64,000 nucleotides of DNA from Bradyrhizobium zhengyangense. Lineage in GTDB: Bacteria; Pseudomonadota; Alphaproteobacteria; Rhizobiales; Xanthobacteraceae. The position numbers and the translations under genes are program-made. Positions 8,057 to 15,888 of this stretch are shown in pieces (positions within the stretch are counted from its first letter, which is position 1; every line of letters begins with the position of its first letter). The notes under the pieces are model-generated. The model was given only the letters and a program-made list of their open reading frames with translations, had not been told where the DNA came from and did not search any database. The DNA lies in assembly GCF_022012435.1 (NCBI RefSeq), contig NZ_JAKLUA010000012.1, positions 124,001 through 188,000 on the forward strand, read 5' to 3'.

Positions 8057-8863
8057 TCAGGCGATCTTGTTCGTGGTCGCCGACCGCGCTGCCGCCAGCT
8101 GCTTCTGCAGGCGATCGATGTTCTGCAGCAGGCGCTGGCTGGTCAGCACCAGGAAATAATAGCCGAACTGCGGGTCCTGGAAGTAGATCTCGAGTAGGCG
8201 GTCATAGGTGATCGTGAGCACCTGGCCGTCTTCGATGCATTCGATCGTTCCGGTGCGGCGGTTGTCGGGCGTGAGGAAACCGAGCTCCCCCATCAGCGCC
8301 CCGGGCCCGATCTCGACGCCGATCTCCTTGACCAGGAACTTGCCGGTGACGGTGAGGAGCATCTCCTGGGCCGAATCGCCAAGTTTGAACAGGGTGTCGC
8401 CGCGGCGATATTTGCGCTCGGTCATGAACGGCTTGAGCCACTCGATCGACATGTCGCCTTCGGCGGCATGGCGCGCCTTCTTGACCAGCTTGAGCATCTG
8501 CCGCAGCCGAAGTGCGTTGATCGGAAGCATCAAGAGATAGAGCAGGAACGTCGAGACGTTGGCGGAGAGCGCGCCGAAGATGGCGAAGAACGCGCAGCCG
8601 ATCATGTTGGCGACGCGCAAGGGCACCATCGTCCGCATCAGGAGAGTGGCGACGAAGAAGCCGGCGCCGATCGTAGCGAACAAATTGGCCAGCGTGATGT
8701 TGTGGACGAAGATCTCCAGCAGCCGGTTGAAGATCGCGTCCCAGGTGACGTTGTTGGGGTCAAGGCCCATCTGGACCAGGATCTTCGCGATCCTGAGATT
8801 GTCCGTGGCCGCATCGAGAATGCGGTCAAGGATCGAGGAGATGTCTGCGCTGCCGGACGGCAT
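8057..8863 (-). CDS. Membrane-anchored cyclic-nucleotide-binding domain protein
   Basis: 268 residues from the ATG at 8863 with AGGGA upstream; the open frame continues further but without conservation. Two or three membrane helices are seen (ITLANLFATIGAGFFVATLL, then IGCAFFAIFGALSANV and STFLLYLLMLPINALRL), followed by a cNMP-binding beta-barrel (RRGDTLFKLGDSAQEMLLTVTG to GALMGELGFLTPDNRRTGTI). The order of helices then cNMP domain resembles Popeye-type proteins; that likeness is inference. No output domain is visible, so it may sense cAMP at the membrane or act through a partner. A class III cyclase is encoded at 54031-55332. Confidence 0.78.
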   Translation of the reverse strand: MPSGSADISSILDRILDAATDNLRIAKILVQMGLDPNNVTWDAIFNRLLEIFVHNITLANLFATIGAGFFVATLLMRTMVPLRVANMIGCAFFAIFGALSANVSTFLLYLLMLPINALRLRQMLKLVKKARHAAEGDMSIEWLKPFMTERKYRRGDTLFKLGDSAQEMLLTVTGKFLVKEIGVEIGPGALMGELGFLTPDNRRTGTIECIEDGQVLTITYDRLLEIYFQDPQFGYYFLVLTSQRLLQNIDRLQKQLAAARSATTNKIA

Positions 8864-9116
8864 GGTACTATCCCTGCGTAAGGCCTTCAGTCCTGGGCGG
8901 TAGGCTCGACACGTATAGCCGAAATCGAATGACGACCGCTTGAATGAAACCTTCGGTCGCCGTTCCGCAACAGGCAAATTTTAGCCCGAACCGTCGTTTC
9001 GGCAATTGCCCGTTCGTTGCGCGCATGGTCTCCGGCCGCCCCGTGATTCGGGGGACGGCCGGTGGACTTCAGCGTCCGGAAGTGGCGCTCCGCGCCAAAA
9101 AGGTCAGCCGGTGGGC

Positions 9117-10211
9117 CTACGGCTTGACGGCAGGCTGGATGACCTGCTGCTCGACGAAGGTCAGGTGCCCGGGCAGCGAACCGGCACGCAGCTGCATGGC
9201 GATACTGTTGGCCTCCTCCAGGGTGAAATTGCCCGAGATCTGGACCGAGCCGCCGGTAATGGGCTCGCGGATCACGGGGGCCGAGATCACCGTGTCGTCG
9301 AGCGCGATGGCGATGGGCTTGCCGATATTCTCTTCAGTGAGATGGGCGAAACGTCGCGTGCCGCGTCCGTTGAAGCGGAAGGAGACGACCGGATCCTTCG
9401 TGCCGGGCGCGAAGCTAGGCGCCGCATCGCTGACATCCTCCCCGTCGAGCGCGCTCTCCTTGGCGACCAGGTAGGGCCGCTTGTCCTTGAACCCGAGCAA
9501 GACTTCCGTGCCCTCGGGCGGCTTTCCGGATTGCGCCAGCTCTGCTGGCATCGAAACATCGACCTGGCGGAGGCTGACCTTGACCCTCCGGGCGAAGATC
9601 GCGGTGACGCGCTCGGGATCGGTGACGCCGGGCAGGAAGATGCGAATACGATCAGGCCCGTCAGGGACGGCGCTGACAAGTTTGATGCCAGCATCCTTGA
9701 GACGCTGCTCGATCATCGCGATGGAATCGCCGACCAGCTCGGTCAGCCGTGCCTTGGATGCTGCATCGGTCGGCGCGAGCCGGACAGCTCCGTCGCCGCC
9801 ATCGGTCACGGAAACTGCGTGCGACGGCACGCCTTCCGCGGCTGCGGCGAGCTTGCGCGCGAGCTGATCGCGTGCCTTGGCGTCGGCGATCTTCACATCG
9901 ACGCCGCCGTCGCGGATCGCAAGATTGGAGAAGGCGATATGGCCGTCGTGCAAGACCTTGTAGACGTCGTCGCGCAGGTCCGTGACCACGCTGTCGCGCA
10001 AGCCCTCGCTGTCGACCTTGTAGATGATGCGTGATCCGCCCAACTTCTCCATCTTGTCGCCGACGAAGGCCGCGATCTTGGCGCGCATCTTGTCGAACTG
10101 GTCATCGGCGAGTGCGGCGCGCGGCAGGACGATCGCCGACGCGGAGATCACCGACGTCATGGCGAACGCAAGGATCAGTCCTCTGGTGCGGTCCCGCCGG
10201 GGTGTAGTCAT
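9117..10211 (-). CDS. Free-standing SecD periplasmic head-domain (P1-like) protein
   Basis: 364 residues from the ATG at 10211, preceded by GAGGTGAT. A signal peptide (about residues 11-35, cleavage after AALA) exports it. The rest matches the periplasmic part of SecD: an N-terminal half with IYKVDSEGLRD and IRIFLPGVTDPERV, and a C-terminal half with VVSFRFNGRGTRRFAHLTEENIG, IAIALDDTVISAPVI and FTLEEANSIAMQLRAGSLP. The six-helix RND membrane domain of SecD is completely missing, so it cannot itself use the proton gradient. It may assist the translocon or act as an independent periplasmic factor. Confidence 0.85.
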   Translation of the reverse strand: MTTPRRDRTRGLILAFAMTSVISASAIVLPRAALADDQFDKMRAKIAAFVGDKMEKLGGSRIIYKVDSEGLRDSVVTDLRDDVYKVLHDGHIAFSNLAIRDGGVDVKIADAKARDQLARKLAAAAEGVPSHAVSVTDGGDGAVRLAPTDAASKARLTELVGDSIAMIEQRLKDAGIKLVSAVPDGPDRIRIFLPGVTDPERVTAIFARRVKVSLRQVDVSMPAELAQSGKPPEGTEVLLGFKDKRPYLVAKESALDGEDVSDAAPSFAPGTKDPVVSFRFNGRGTRRFAHLTEENIGKPIAIALDDTVISAPVIREPITGGSVQISGNFTLEEANSIAMQLRAGSLPGHLTFVEQQVIQPAVKP

Positions 10212-10460
10212 GATCACCTCACGTCTTGCGGCAGGACGCTGGCAGATGAGCCCAATGCCAGTTCTTGGTACCCGGATCGGGCGGAGAGGTTCAAAAGCCC
10301 GTCGGGCGAGGTTTATCGCCGCAGCCGGTAGGCAATGGACGAACGCCAAATCATCCATCATTCTGGTTCCGCTCGGCCGGCCAATCGGCCGAGGCCCCCG
10401 CCGCACCAAATGTCAAAAGACAGGCGGCGAGGGACTGGATCTGAGGGAGGACGGAATTCC

Positions 10461-12368
10461 ATGGCGGGCATTCACGCGCTCGATCGGCTCATCGGCAATG
10501 AGTATCCGGGGCTTTTGACGGACGAGGAGGTCCGGGCCTTCGAGCAGGTCCCGTACGCCGACCGGGTCGCGGCCGAGAGCACCTATGACGCCATCAGGCT
10601 TGGGGCCGCGCGCAACCCCGACGGCGCGGTGATCCAGTTTCTGCAAAATGCCGATCCCGCCGACACGCCTGTTGTGGTCACCTATCGTGACTTCATTGCG
10701 CGCGTCACGCAGGCGGCCAACATGTTTCACGCGCTCGGCGCCGAGAAGGGAGACGTCATCTCGTTCATGTTGCCGCTGCTGCCCGATGCCTTCGTGACGC
10801 TGTTCGGGGCCGAGGCCGCCGGCATCGCCAATCCCGTCAACCCGCTGCTCGAGCCGCATCAGATTGCGGAGATCCTGGAAGCGGCGAGCACGAAGATCCT
10901 GGTGGCGCTCGGGCCGATGCCGGGCACCGACATCTGGCAGAAGGTCGAGCAGATCCGCCCCTCACTCAGGCACCTAAAGGCGATCGTGCAGGTGGCTGGT
11001 GGCGGCGATCCTGAGAAGGGCATCTTCGCGTTCAACGATCTGATCAAGCAGCAGCCGGCGGACCGGCTTGTCAGCGGGCGCAAGATTCTCGGCAGCGACA
11101 TCGCGGCCTATTTCCATACCGGCGGCACGACCGGCACGCCAAAGCTTGTGCGGCATACCCACACCAACCAAGTCTATCAGGCCTGGGCGCTCAACCTGCT
11201 GCTGAAGGCGAAGCCCGGCGCGAACATGCTGTTCGGCATGCCGCTGTTTCATGTCGGCGGCTCGCTGACGCAGGTCCTGGCGACACTGTCTGCCGGCGGC
11301 TCGTTGGTCGTGCTGTCGCCGAGCGGCTGGCGCAATCCGAACGCTGTGAAGAACATCTGGGGCCTGGTCGAGCGCTTCAAGGTCGAGGCATTATCGAGCG
11401 TGCCGACGGTGCTTGCCGCAACGCTCGCGGTGCCGCCGGGCCATGCCGATATCTCAAGCCTGAAATACGCTGCCGGCGGTGGCTCCGCGATTCCGGTTGC
11501 CGTCGGCTCGGCGATCCAGGACAAGCTCAAGCTGCCGGTGGTCGAGGTCTACGGCATGACCGAGACCTCGAGCGTGCATACGCTGGCTTATCCTTCACGT
11601 CCGATCCGGCTCGGCTCGGTCGGTCTTCCCATGCCTTACGCACGCGTGCGCATCGTGCAACTGGATGCCGACGGCAATCTGATCCGCGACTGCAAGGTGG
11701 ACGAGATCGGCGTCGTCATCATGGCCGGGCCCGGCGTGTTCGGCGGCTATCTCAATGATGCCCACAACAAGGGTGCCTTCGTCGACAAGGTCTGGGTCAA
11801 TTCCGGCGATCTCGGCCGGTTGGACGCCGATGGCTATCTCTGGATCACCGGTCGCGCCAAGGACCTCGTGATCCGCGGTGGCCACAACATCGATCCGGCC
11901 CCGATCGAGGAGATCATGTTCCGCCATCCAGCCGTGGGGTTTGCCGCGGTGGTCGGCCAGCCCGACGCTTACGCCGGCGAGCTGCCGGTCGGCTATGTCC
12001 AGTTGAAGCCCGGCGCGTCAGTCGAGCCGGGCGAGCTCGAAGCGTGGGTGCGTGAGCGCACGCCGGAGCGCGCCGCCGTGCCGGTGCAAGTCATCCCGAT
12101 CGACCCGATGCCGGTGACCGGCGTCGGCAAGGTCTTCAAGCCACAGCTGCGCTGGGATGCGGCGCAGCGCGTGTTCACCAAGGTGCTGATGCCGCTCACC
12201 GAGCGCGGCATCGACTGCAAGGTGAAGGTCGGCGCTCATGGCAGCCACGGCTCGATCGCGACCGTGACACTTGCGGGCTTGCCGGCCGACCAGCGTGAGG
12301 CCGTCGCTGGCGAGGTGCATACGCTACTCGCGCCGTTCGTGATGCGGCACGAGGTGGTGCAGGCCTAG
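10461..12368 (+). CDS. Acyl-CoA synthetase (AMP-forming)
   Basis: 635 residues from the ATG at 10461, with GAGGGAGGAC upstream. Adenylate-forming ligase of the ANL superfamily: ATP-binding P-loop TGGTTGTPK at about residues 220-228, the A5 motif YGMTETSS, the hinge and A8 region GRAKDLVIRGGHNI, and the C-terminal catalytic lysine region GVGKVFKPQLR. It would activate a fatty or aromatic acid to its CoA thioester. Divergent from the SecD-like gene and convergent with the amidohydrolase gene; no beta-oxidation genes adjoin it, so chain-length preference is unknown. Confidence 0.9.
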   Translation: MAGIHALDRLIGNEYPGLLTDEEVRAFEQVPYADRVAAESTYDAIRLGAARNPDGAVIQFLQNADPADTPVVVTYRDFIARVTQAANMFHALGAEKGDVISFMLPLLPDAFVTLFGAEAAGIANPVNPLLEPHQIAEILEAASTKILVALGPMPGTDIWQKVEQIRPSLRHLKAIVQVAGGGDPEKGIFAFNDLIKQQPADRLVSGRKILGSDIAAYFHTGGTTGTPKLVRHTHTNQVYQAWALNLLLKAKPGANMLFGMPLFHVGGSLTQVLATLSAGGSLVVLSPSGWRNPNAVKNIWGLVERFKVEALSSVPTVLAATLAVPPGHADISSLKYAAGGGSAIPVAVGSAIQDKLKLPVVEVYGMTETSSVHTLAYPSRPIRLGSVGLPMPYARVRIVQLDADGNLIRDCKVDEIGVVIMAGPGVFGGYLNDAHNKGAFVDKVWVNSGDLGRLDADGYLWITGRAKDLVIRGGHNIDPAPIEEIMFRHPAVGFAAVVGQPDAYAGELPVGYVQLKPGASVEPGELEAWVRERTPERAAVPVQVIPIDPMPVTGVGKVFKPQLRWDAAQRVFTKVLMPLTERGIDCKVKVGAHGSHGSIATVTLAGLPADQREAVAGEVHTLLAPFVMRHEVVQA

Positions 12369-12392
12369 CGTCGCACCCACTCCGCAGTCGCG

Positions 12393-13562
12393 TTACGCCG
12401 GCATCGCGGTCTCAATCAAGCGCACCCAGAACGAAGCGCCGTGGCCGAGGATGTTGTCGTTGAAGACGTAGGCCGGGTGGTGGCATGCCGGGCTGTCGCC
12501 CATGCCCACCAGCACCATTGCGCCGGGGCGCTCTTGCAGCATGAAGGAAAAATCCTCCGCCCCCATCATCGGGACAATGCGGTCGTTGACGCGCTCGGCG
12601 CCGACGATGTCACGGGCGACGTCGGCGGCGACGCCGGCTTCGCGCGCATGGTTCAAGGTCACCGGATACATGCGCGTGTATTTCGTCTCCGCCGAGCCGC
12701 CATAGGCCCGGGCGACGCTGTCGGCGACTTCGCCGATCCGGCGCTCGACGAGATCGCGTACCTCGGGATCGAGCGTGCGCACGGTGCCGCTGAGCTCGGC
12801 GGTCTCCGGGATGATGTTGAAGGCGGTGCCGGCGTGGAATTGCGTGATCGAGACCACCGCCGACTGCAGTGGATTGACGTTGCGCGCGACGATCGATTGC
12901 AGCGCGCCCACGATCTGCGAGCCGATCAGAACGCTGTCGATCGCCTGGTGCGGCGTGGCGCCGGCATGGCCGCCCTTGCCGCGGACGGTGATCTGGATGT
13001 TGTCGGAGGAGGCGAGCAGCGGGCCCGCCGTGGTTGCGAAATGGCCTTCGGCGAGACCCGGCATGTTGTGCATGCCGTAGACCTGGTCGATGTTCCAGCG
13101 CGTCATCAGCCCGTCCTCGACCATGGCCTTGCCGCCGCCGCCGCCTTCCTCGGCGGGCTGGAAGATCACGACCGCGGTGCCGTCGAAATTGCGCGTCTCG
13201 GCGAGGTACTTTGCCGCGCCGAGCAGCATCGCGGTGTGGCCGTCATGACCGCAGGCGTGCATCTTGCCCGGGATCTTCGAGACGTAGGGCACATCGGCGG
13301 TTTCCATGATTGGCAGCGCGTCCATGTCGGCGCGTAGGCCGATCGCCTTGCCGGAGGTGGACTTGCGGCCACGGATGACGCCGACGACCCCGGTGCGGCC
13401 GATGCCCGTTACCACCTCGTCGCAGCCGAATTCCCGCAATTTGTCGGCGACGATGCCGGCCGTGCGGTGGACTTCGTAAAGCAGCTCCGGGTTCTCGTGG
13501 AAGTCATGGCGCCAGGCGGCCATTTCATCGGAGAGGGCGGCGATGCGGTTGACGATGGGCAT
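12393..13562 (-). CDS. M20-family amidohydrolase (hippurate-hydrolase-like)
   Basis: 389 residues. Metal-dependent amidase/carboxypeptidase of the M20D group (HipO, IAA-amino acid hydrolases, N-acyl amino acid deacylases). Visible features: GLRADMDALPI, the metal-binding HACGHDGHTAMLLGAA, QPAEEGGGGGKAM with the catalytic Glu pair, and a lid/dimerisation domain around GKGGHAGATPHQAIDSV. No signal peptide, so cytoplasmic. The start at 13562 is the only reasonable one. A REP-like repeat and the TetR control region lie upstream. Specific substrate not determinable. Confidence 0.9.
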   Translation of the reverse strand: MPIVNRIAALSDEMAAWRHDFHENPELLYEVHRTAGIVADKLREFGCDEVVTGIGRTGVVGVIRGRKSTSGKAIGLRADMDALPIMETADVPYVSKIPGKMHACGHDGHTAMLLGAAKYLAETRNFDGTAVVIFQPAEEGGGGGKAMVEDGLMTRWNIDQVYGMHNMPGLAEGHFATTAGPLLASSDNIQITVRGKGGHAGATPHQAIDSVLIGSQIVGALQSIVARNVNPLQSAVVSITQFHAGTAFNIIPETAELSGTVRTLDPEVRDLVERRIGEVADSVARAYGGSAETKYTRMYPVTLNHAREAGVAADVARDIVGAERVNDRIVPMMGAEDFSFMLQERPGAMVLVGMGDSPACHHPAYVFNDNILGHGASFWVRLIETAMPA

Positions 13563-13589
13563 GGGTTTGCGTCCGTTTCTTCTTCGTGG

Positions 13590-13615
13590 GGCGGGTTAGC
13601 GTCGCGTAACCCACC
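13590..13615. repeat. Short inverted repeat, GGTGGGTTA family
   Basis: Arms GGCGGGTTA (13590-13598) and TAACCCACC (13607-13615), one mismatch, eight-base centre. Same family as the element at 44915-44965. Confidence 0.6.
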
Positions 13616-13850
13616 GGCTGGTGTGGCGGCGGATCATCTGGCGGTTCCAAGCGGCGGGCGGCGGCCTAAGCGTGTGGCGCCGGCCAAAATGCTTTGTACG
13701 CCGTGATTTGGCAGAGGGGGAGGGCGAAACAAGCGGTGCGGCAAGCAGGTAGGGAATGAGGGGATGATTGGGGCTGAATAGGTATCATGGTCCGCGAGGA
13801 CGCGGGCCACCTCGGCCCAGAGACTGTGAGCGGCCACCAGCAAACATTAA
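13616..13850. other. Intergenic stretch with no recognisable feature
   Basis: Between the repeat and the TetR operators I see no conserved coding frame, RNA gene or convincing promoter. It presumably holds the minus-strand promoter of the amidohydrolase gene. Confidence 0.4.
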
Positions 13851-13895
13851 CTGTCAGTCACGGATCTTTGACTGACAGATATTGAAATCTGTCAG
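13851..13895. promoter_or_regulatory. Overlapping operator palindromes, probable TetR binding sites
   Basis: First palindrome: CTGTCAGTCA (13851-13860) and TGACTGACAG (13869-13878), perfect, eight-base spacer. Second: CTGACAGAT (13872-13880) and ATCTGTCAG (13887-13895), perfect, six-base spacer. They share a half-site, so three TGACAG-type half-sites lie in 45 bases. The second covers the -35 box of the promoter at 13882-13910, as expected for repression. Confidence 0.75.
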
Positions 13896-13910
13896 CGAGA
13901 CGTGTATATC
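13882..13910 (+). promoter_or_regulatory. Promoter upstream of the TetR gene
   Basis: TTGAAA (13882-13887), 17-base spacer, TATATC (13905-13910). It would start transcription near 13917 and read through the 33-codon ORF at 14031 into the TetR gene at 14223. The -35 lies in the centre of an operator palindrome. Confidence 0.6.
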
Positions 13911-14030
13911 CGTTCTTGGACGCTCCGATTGGGCGTCTGGCGGCATCCCGGAAGCCCGACGTCCCAGCAAATGGGGATCGAGGGTCGAAATTGAACAACG
14001 GGGACCGCCAATGATTGGAGACTTACGACA

Positions 14031-14132
14031 ATGACGACCGAAATCATCAATCTCACCGGGACGATTGGGCATTGGCTCAATTTGCTGGTTGCGCGCCAGA
14101 TCGCGGCGCAGGCTGCAAAACTGCCTCATTAA
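14031..14132 (+). CDS. Possible 33-residue leader or mini-protein
   Basis: Reads MTTEIINLTGTIGHWLNLLV and continues to AKLPH before TAA. GGAG lies ten bases before the ATG, and the ORF sits inside the predicted TetR transcript. The middle is amphipathic to hydrophobic, so it could associate with a membrane. I do not recognise it; chance occurrence is possible at this length. Confidence 0.4.
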   Translation: MTTEIINLTGTIGHWLNLLVARQIAAQAAKLPH

Positions 14133-14222
14133 GGCGAGAGCTTTCCGAACCGACCGGTATGGGCGCTTCGGTAAGCATCCATCGCCGGGTAACTGGACCC
14201 TAAACGGGAACATGGTGCTGGC

Positions 14223-14807
14223 ATGAACGAAGCCGTTGTTTTGACGCCGGAGCGGATTCTCGAAGTGACCGAGGACGTGTTGCGGCGCTACGGACTTGCC
14301 AAGGCCACTGTGGTCGATGTTGCCCGTGCGCTCGATGTGAGCCACGGCAGCGTCTATCGCCACTTCCCGAGCAAGGCCTCGCTGCGCGAGGCTGTCGCCA
14401 AACGCTGGCTCGACCGCATTGATGCGCCGCTTCTGGCGATCGCGAACGAGCAGGGCCCCGCGCCCGACAGGCTCGATCGCTGGCTGCGCACCCTGTTCGC
14501 GGCCAAGCGCTCGCGCGTGCTCGACGACCCCGAGATGTTTGACACCTATCTGACGCTGGCGCGCGAAGCCTGCGCCGCCGTCAAGTGCCACAAGGACACC
14601 ATGATCGACCAGATCGCGGCGATCCTGACTGACGGCGTGAAGCAGGGCGAGTTCGCGGCGACCGACGTTAAAACGACGGCGCGCGCGCTGTTCGACGCGA
14701 CCTGCCGCTTCCATCATCCGGCCCATGCCGACGAGTGGAAGGATGCCGAGCTGCCTGCGCGCGTGGACGCGACCCTTGCGCTGCTGCTGCGCGGTTTGAA
14801 GGGTTAG
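14223..14807 (+). CDS. TetR/AcrR-family transcriptional regulator
   Basis: 194 residues. The N-terminal helix-turn-helix runs through about residues 10-55 (ILEVTEDVLRRYGLAKATVV, then DVSHGSVYRHFPSKASLREA), followed by a helical ligand-binding domain. The gene lies some 300 bases downstream of a promoter whose -35 is covered by TGACAG-type palindromes, which points to autoregulation (inference). Divergent from the M20 amidohydrolase gene, the nearest candidate target. Ligand unknown; the C-terminal domain contains three Cys/His residues (CHKD, CRFHH) but no clear metal site. Confidence 0.92.
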   Translation: MNEAVVLTPERILEVTEDVLRRYGLAKATVVDVARALDVSHGSVYRHFPSKASLREAVAKRWLDRIDAPLLAIANEQGPAPDRLDRWLRTLFAAKRSRVLDDPEMFDTYLTLAREACAAVKCHKDTMIDQIAAILTDGVKQGEFAATDVKTTARALFDATCRFHHPAHADEWKDAELPARVDATLALLLRGLKG

Positions 14808-14815
14808 ATTCCGGC

Positions 14816-15124
14816 TTAGCTGACCCGTTTGCCCTGAAGCATAGCGCCGTCGCGAAGCGAGCGCGCCGGCGAACTGTGTTTTCGCGGCTGAAAGGCGCCG
14901 TCGGACGACGGCACGACCGGCGGACTCTCCGGATAGACAGAGATCGCAATCTCGACGTCGTCCTTCGATCGCTTTCGAAGCCGCTCGAATGTGAGTTCCT
15001 GATCCAGCGTCGGGCAGCGGAAGTGGACGACTGCGGTATCCGGCAGGCGGCAGAGCTCGTCGATGAGATCGCCGACTGTGATGATGGGGGGATGCGCGAC
15101 TGCCTTGTGATGAATCTTACTCAT
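14816..15124 (-). CDS. Hypothetical protein (102 aa)
   Basis: Starts MSKIHHKAVAHPPIITVGDL with GGAGTAGAGGG directly upstream, a convincing initiation site. The N-terminal two thirds (LIDELCRLPDTAVVHFRCP, then FERLRKRSKDDVEIAISVYP) look like a small mixed alpha/beta domain, and the C-terminal third is Pro/Ser/Arg-rich and probably disordered. No signal peptide and no family I recognise. It lies downstream of the NarL-type regulator on the same strand, about 105 bases away, so it could be the last gene of that transcript. Confidence 0.6.
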   Translation of the reverse strand: MSKIHHKAVAHPPIITVGDLIDELCRLPDTAVVHFRCPTLDQELTFERLRKRSKDDVEIAISVYPESPPVVPSSDGAFQPRKHSSPARSLRDGAMLQGKRVS

Positions 15125-15230
15125 GACCCTCTACTCCTTCACTCTGCTAACAGGAACGGAATAGCCTCTGTTCCAATCCGCTCGGCAGATTGAGAAATTT
15201 CATGTCATTCGGAAAACGGCAGCGCTGTTG

Positions 15231-15881
15231 CTAAATCCGCGTCAGCCCGCAAGCCGCGGCCAGCCGCACCAGTTGTGCGTCCGTGCGCGCGCCGGTCTTG
15301 GTCTTGATCAGATAGTGATAATTCTGCACCGTCTTGACGCTGAGATTGAGCTGCGCCGCGATCTCCTCGGTCGTGGCGCCCCCGGCGAACTGGCGCAGAA
15401 TCTCGATCTCGCGCTCGCCCAATTGATCCAGCACCGATCCCGCCGACAGGCTGTCCTCTGCGAGCACATGTGCGATGTCGTCGCTCATGGCCCGCTCGCC
15501 GCGCGCGACGCTTCGGATCGCGTTGACGACAGCGGAAGGCGCGCTGCTCTTGGTGACGAAGCCGGAGGCGCCGGCATTGAAGGCGGCTTTCACCAGCACG
15601 GCCTCGTTGTGCATGGTGAAGACGAGGATGCGCGCCCGCGGGTTGCGCGCGCGGATGTTGCGGATCGCCTCGAGCCCTGAGGCGCCCGGCATCGAGATGT
15701 CCATCACCACGACATCGGGCTCATGAACCTTGAAGGCGCTGTAGGCATCTGCCGCGTTGTCGGCCTCCGCCACGACATGGAGATCGCCCTGGCTCTCCAG
15801 CACGCGCCTGTAGCCCTGGCGGACGATCGGATGGTCGTCGACCAGGAGCACGGAGACGCCTGTGGTTGCGACCTCGCTCAT
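15231..15881 (-). CDS. NarL/FixJ-family response regulator
   Basis: 216 residues from the ATG at 15881. Receiver domain with acidic pair in VLLVDDHPIV (residues 15-16), phospho-acceptor Asp61 in VVVMDISMPG and Lys in GFVTKSSAPS. The LuxR-type HTH is at the C-terminus (LGEREIEILRQFAGG, then AQLNLSVKTVQNYHYLIKTK). The gene starts 7 bases after the stop of the sensor kinase, so they form one operon and almost surely a cognate pair. Likely a DNA-binding activator of nearby genes; the divergent channel/kinase cluster at 17455 is the obvious candidate. Confidence 0.93.
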   Translation of the reverse strand: MSEVATTGVSVLLVDDHPIVRQGYRRVLESQGDLHVVAEADNAADAYSAFKVHEPDVVVMDISMPGASGLEAIRNIRARNPRARILVFTMHNEAVLVKAAFNAGASGFVTKSSAPSAVVNAIRSVARGERAMSDDIAHVLAEDSLSAGSVLDQLGEREIEILRQFAGGATTEEIAAQLNLSVKTVQNYHYLIKTKTGARTDAQLVRLAAACGLTRI

Positions 15882-15888
15882 GACAGCC

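Noticed and set aside
9032..9062. Eleven-base GC hairpin between the cNMP-binding and SecD-like genes
   Set aside because: Stem is convincing but has one mismatch and no T-run on either strand, so I do not call a terminator.
14015..14203. 62-codon frame overlapping the 33-codon ORF
   Set aside because: Poor composition and no ribosome site; the 33-codon frame is the better candidate.
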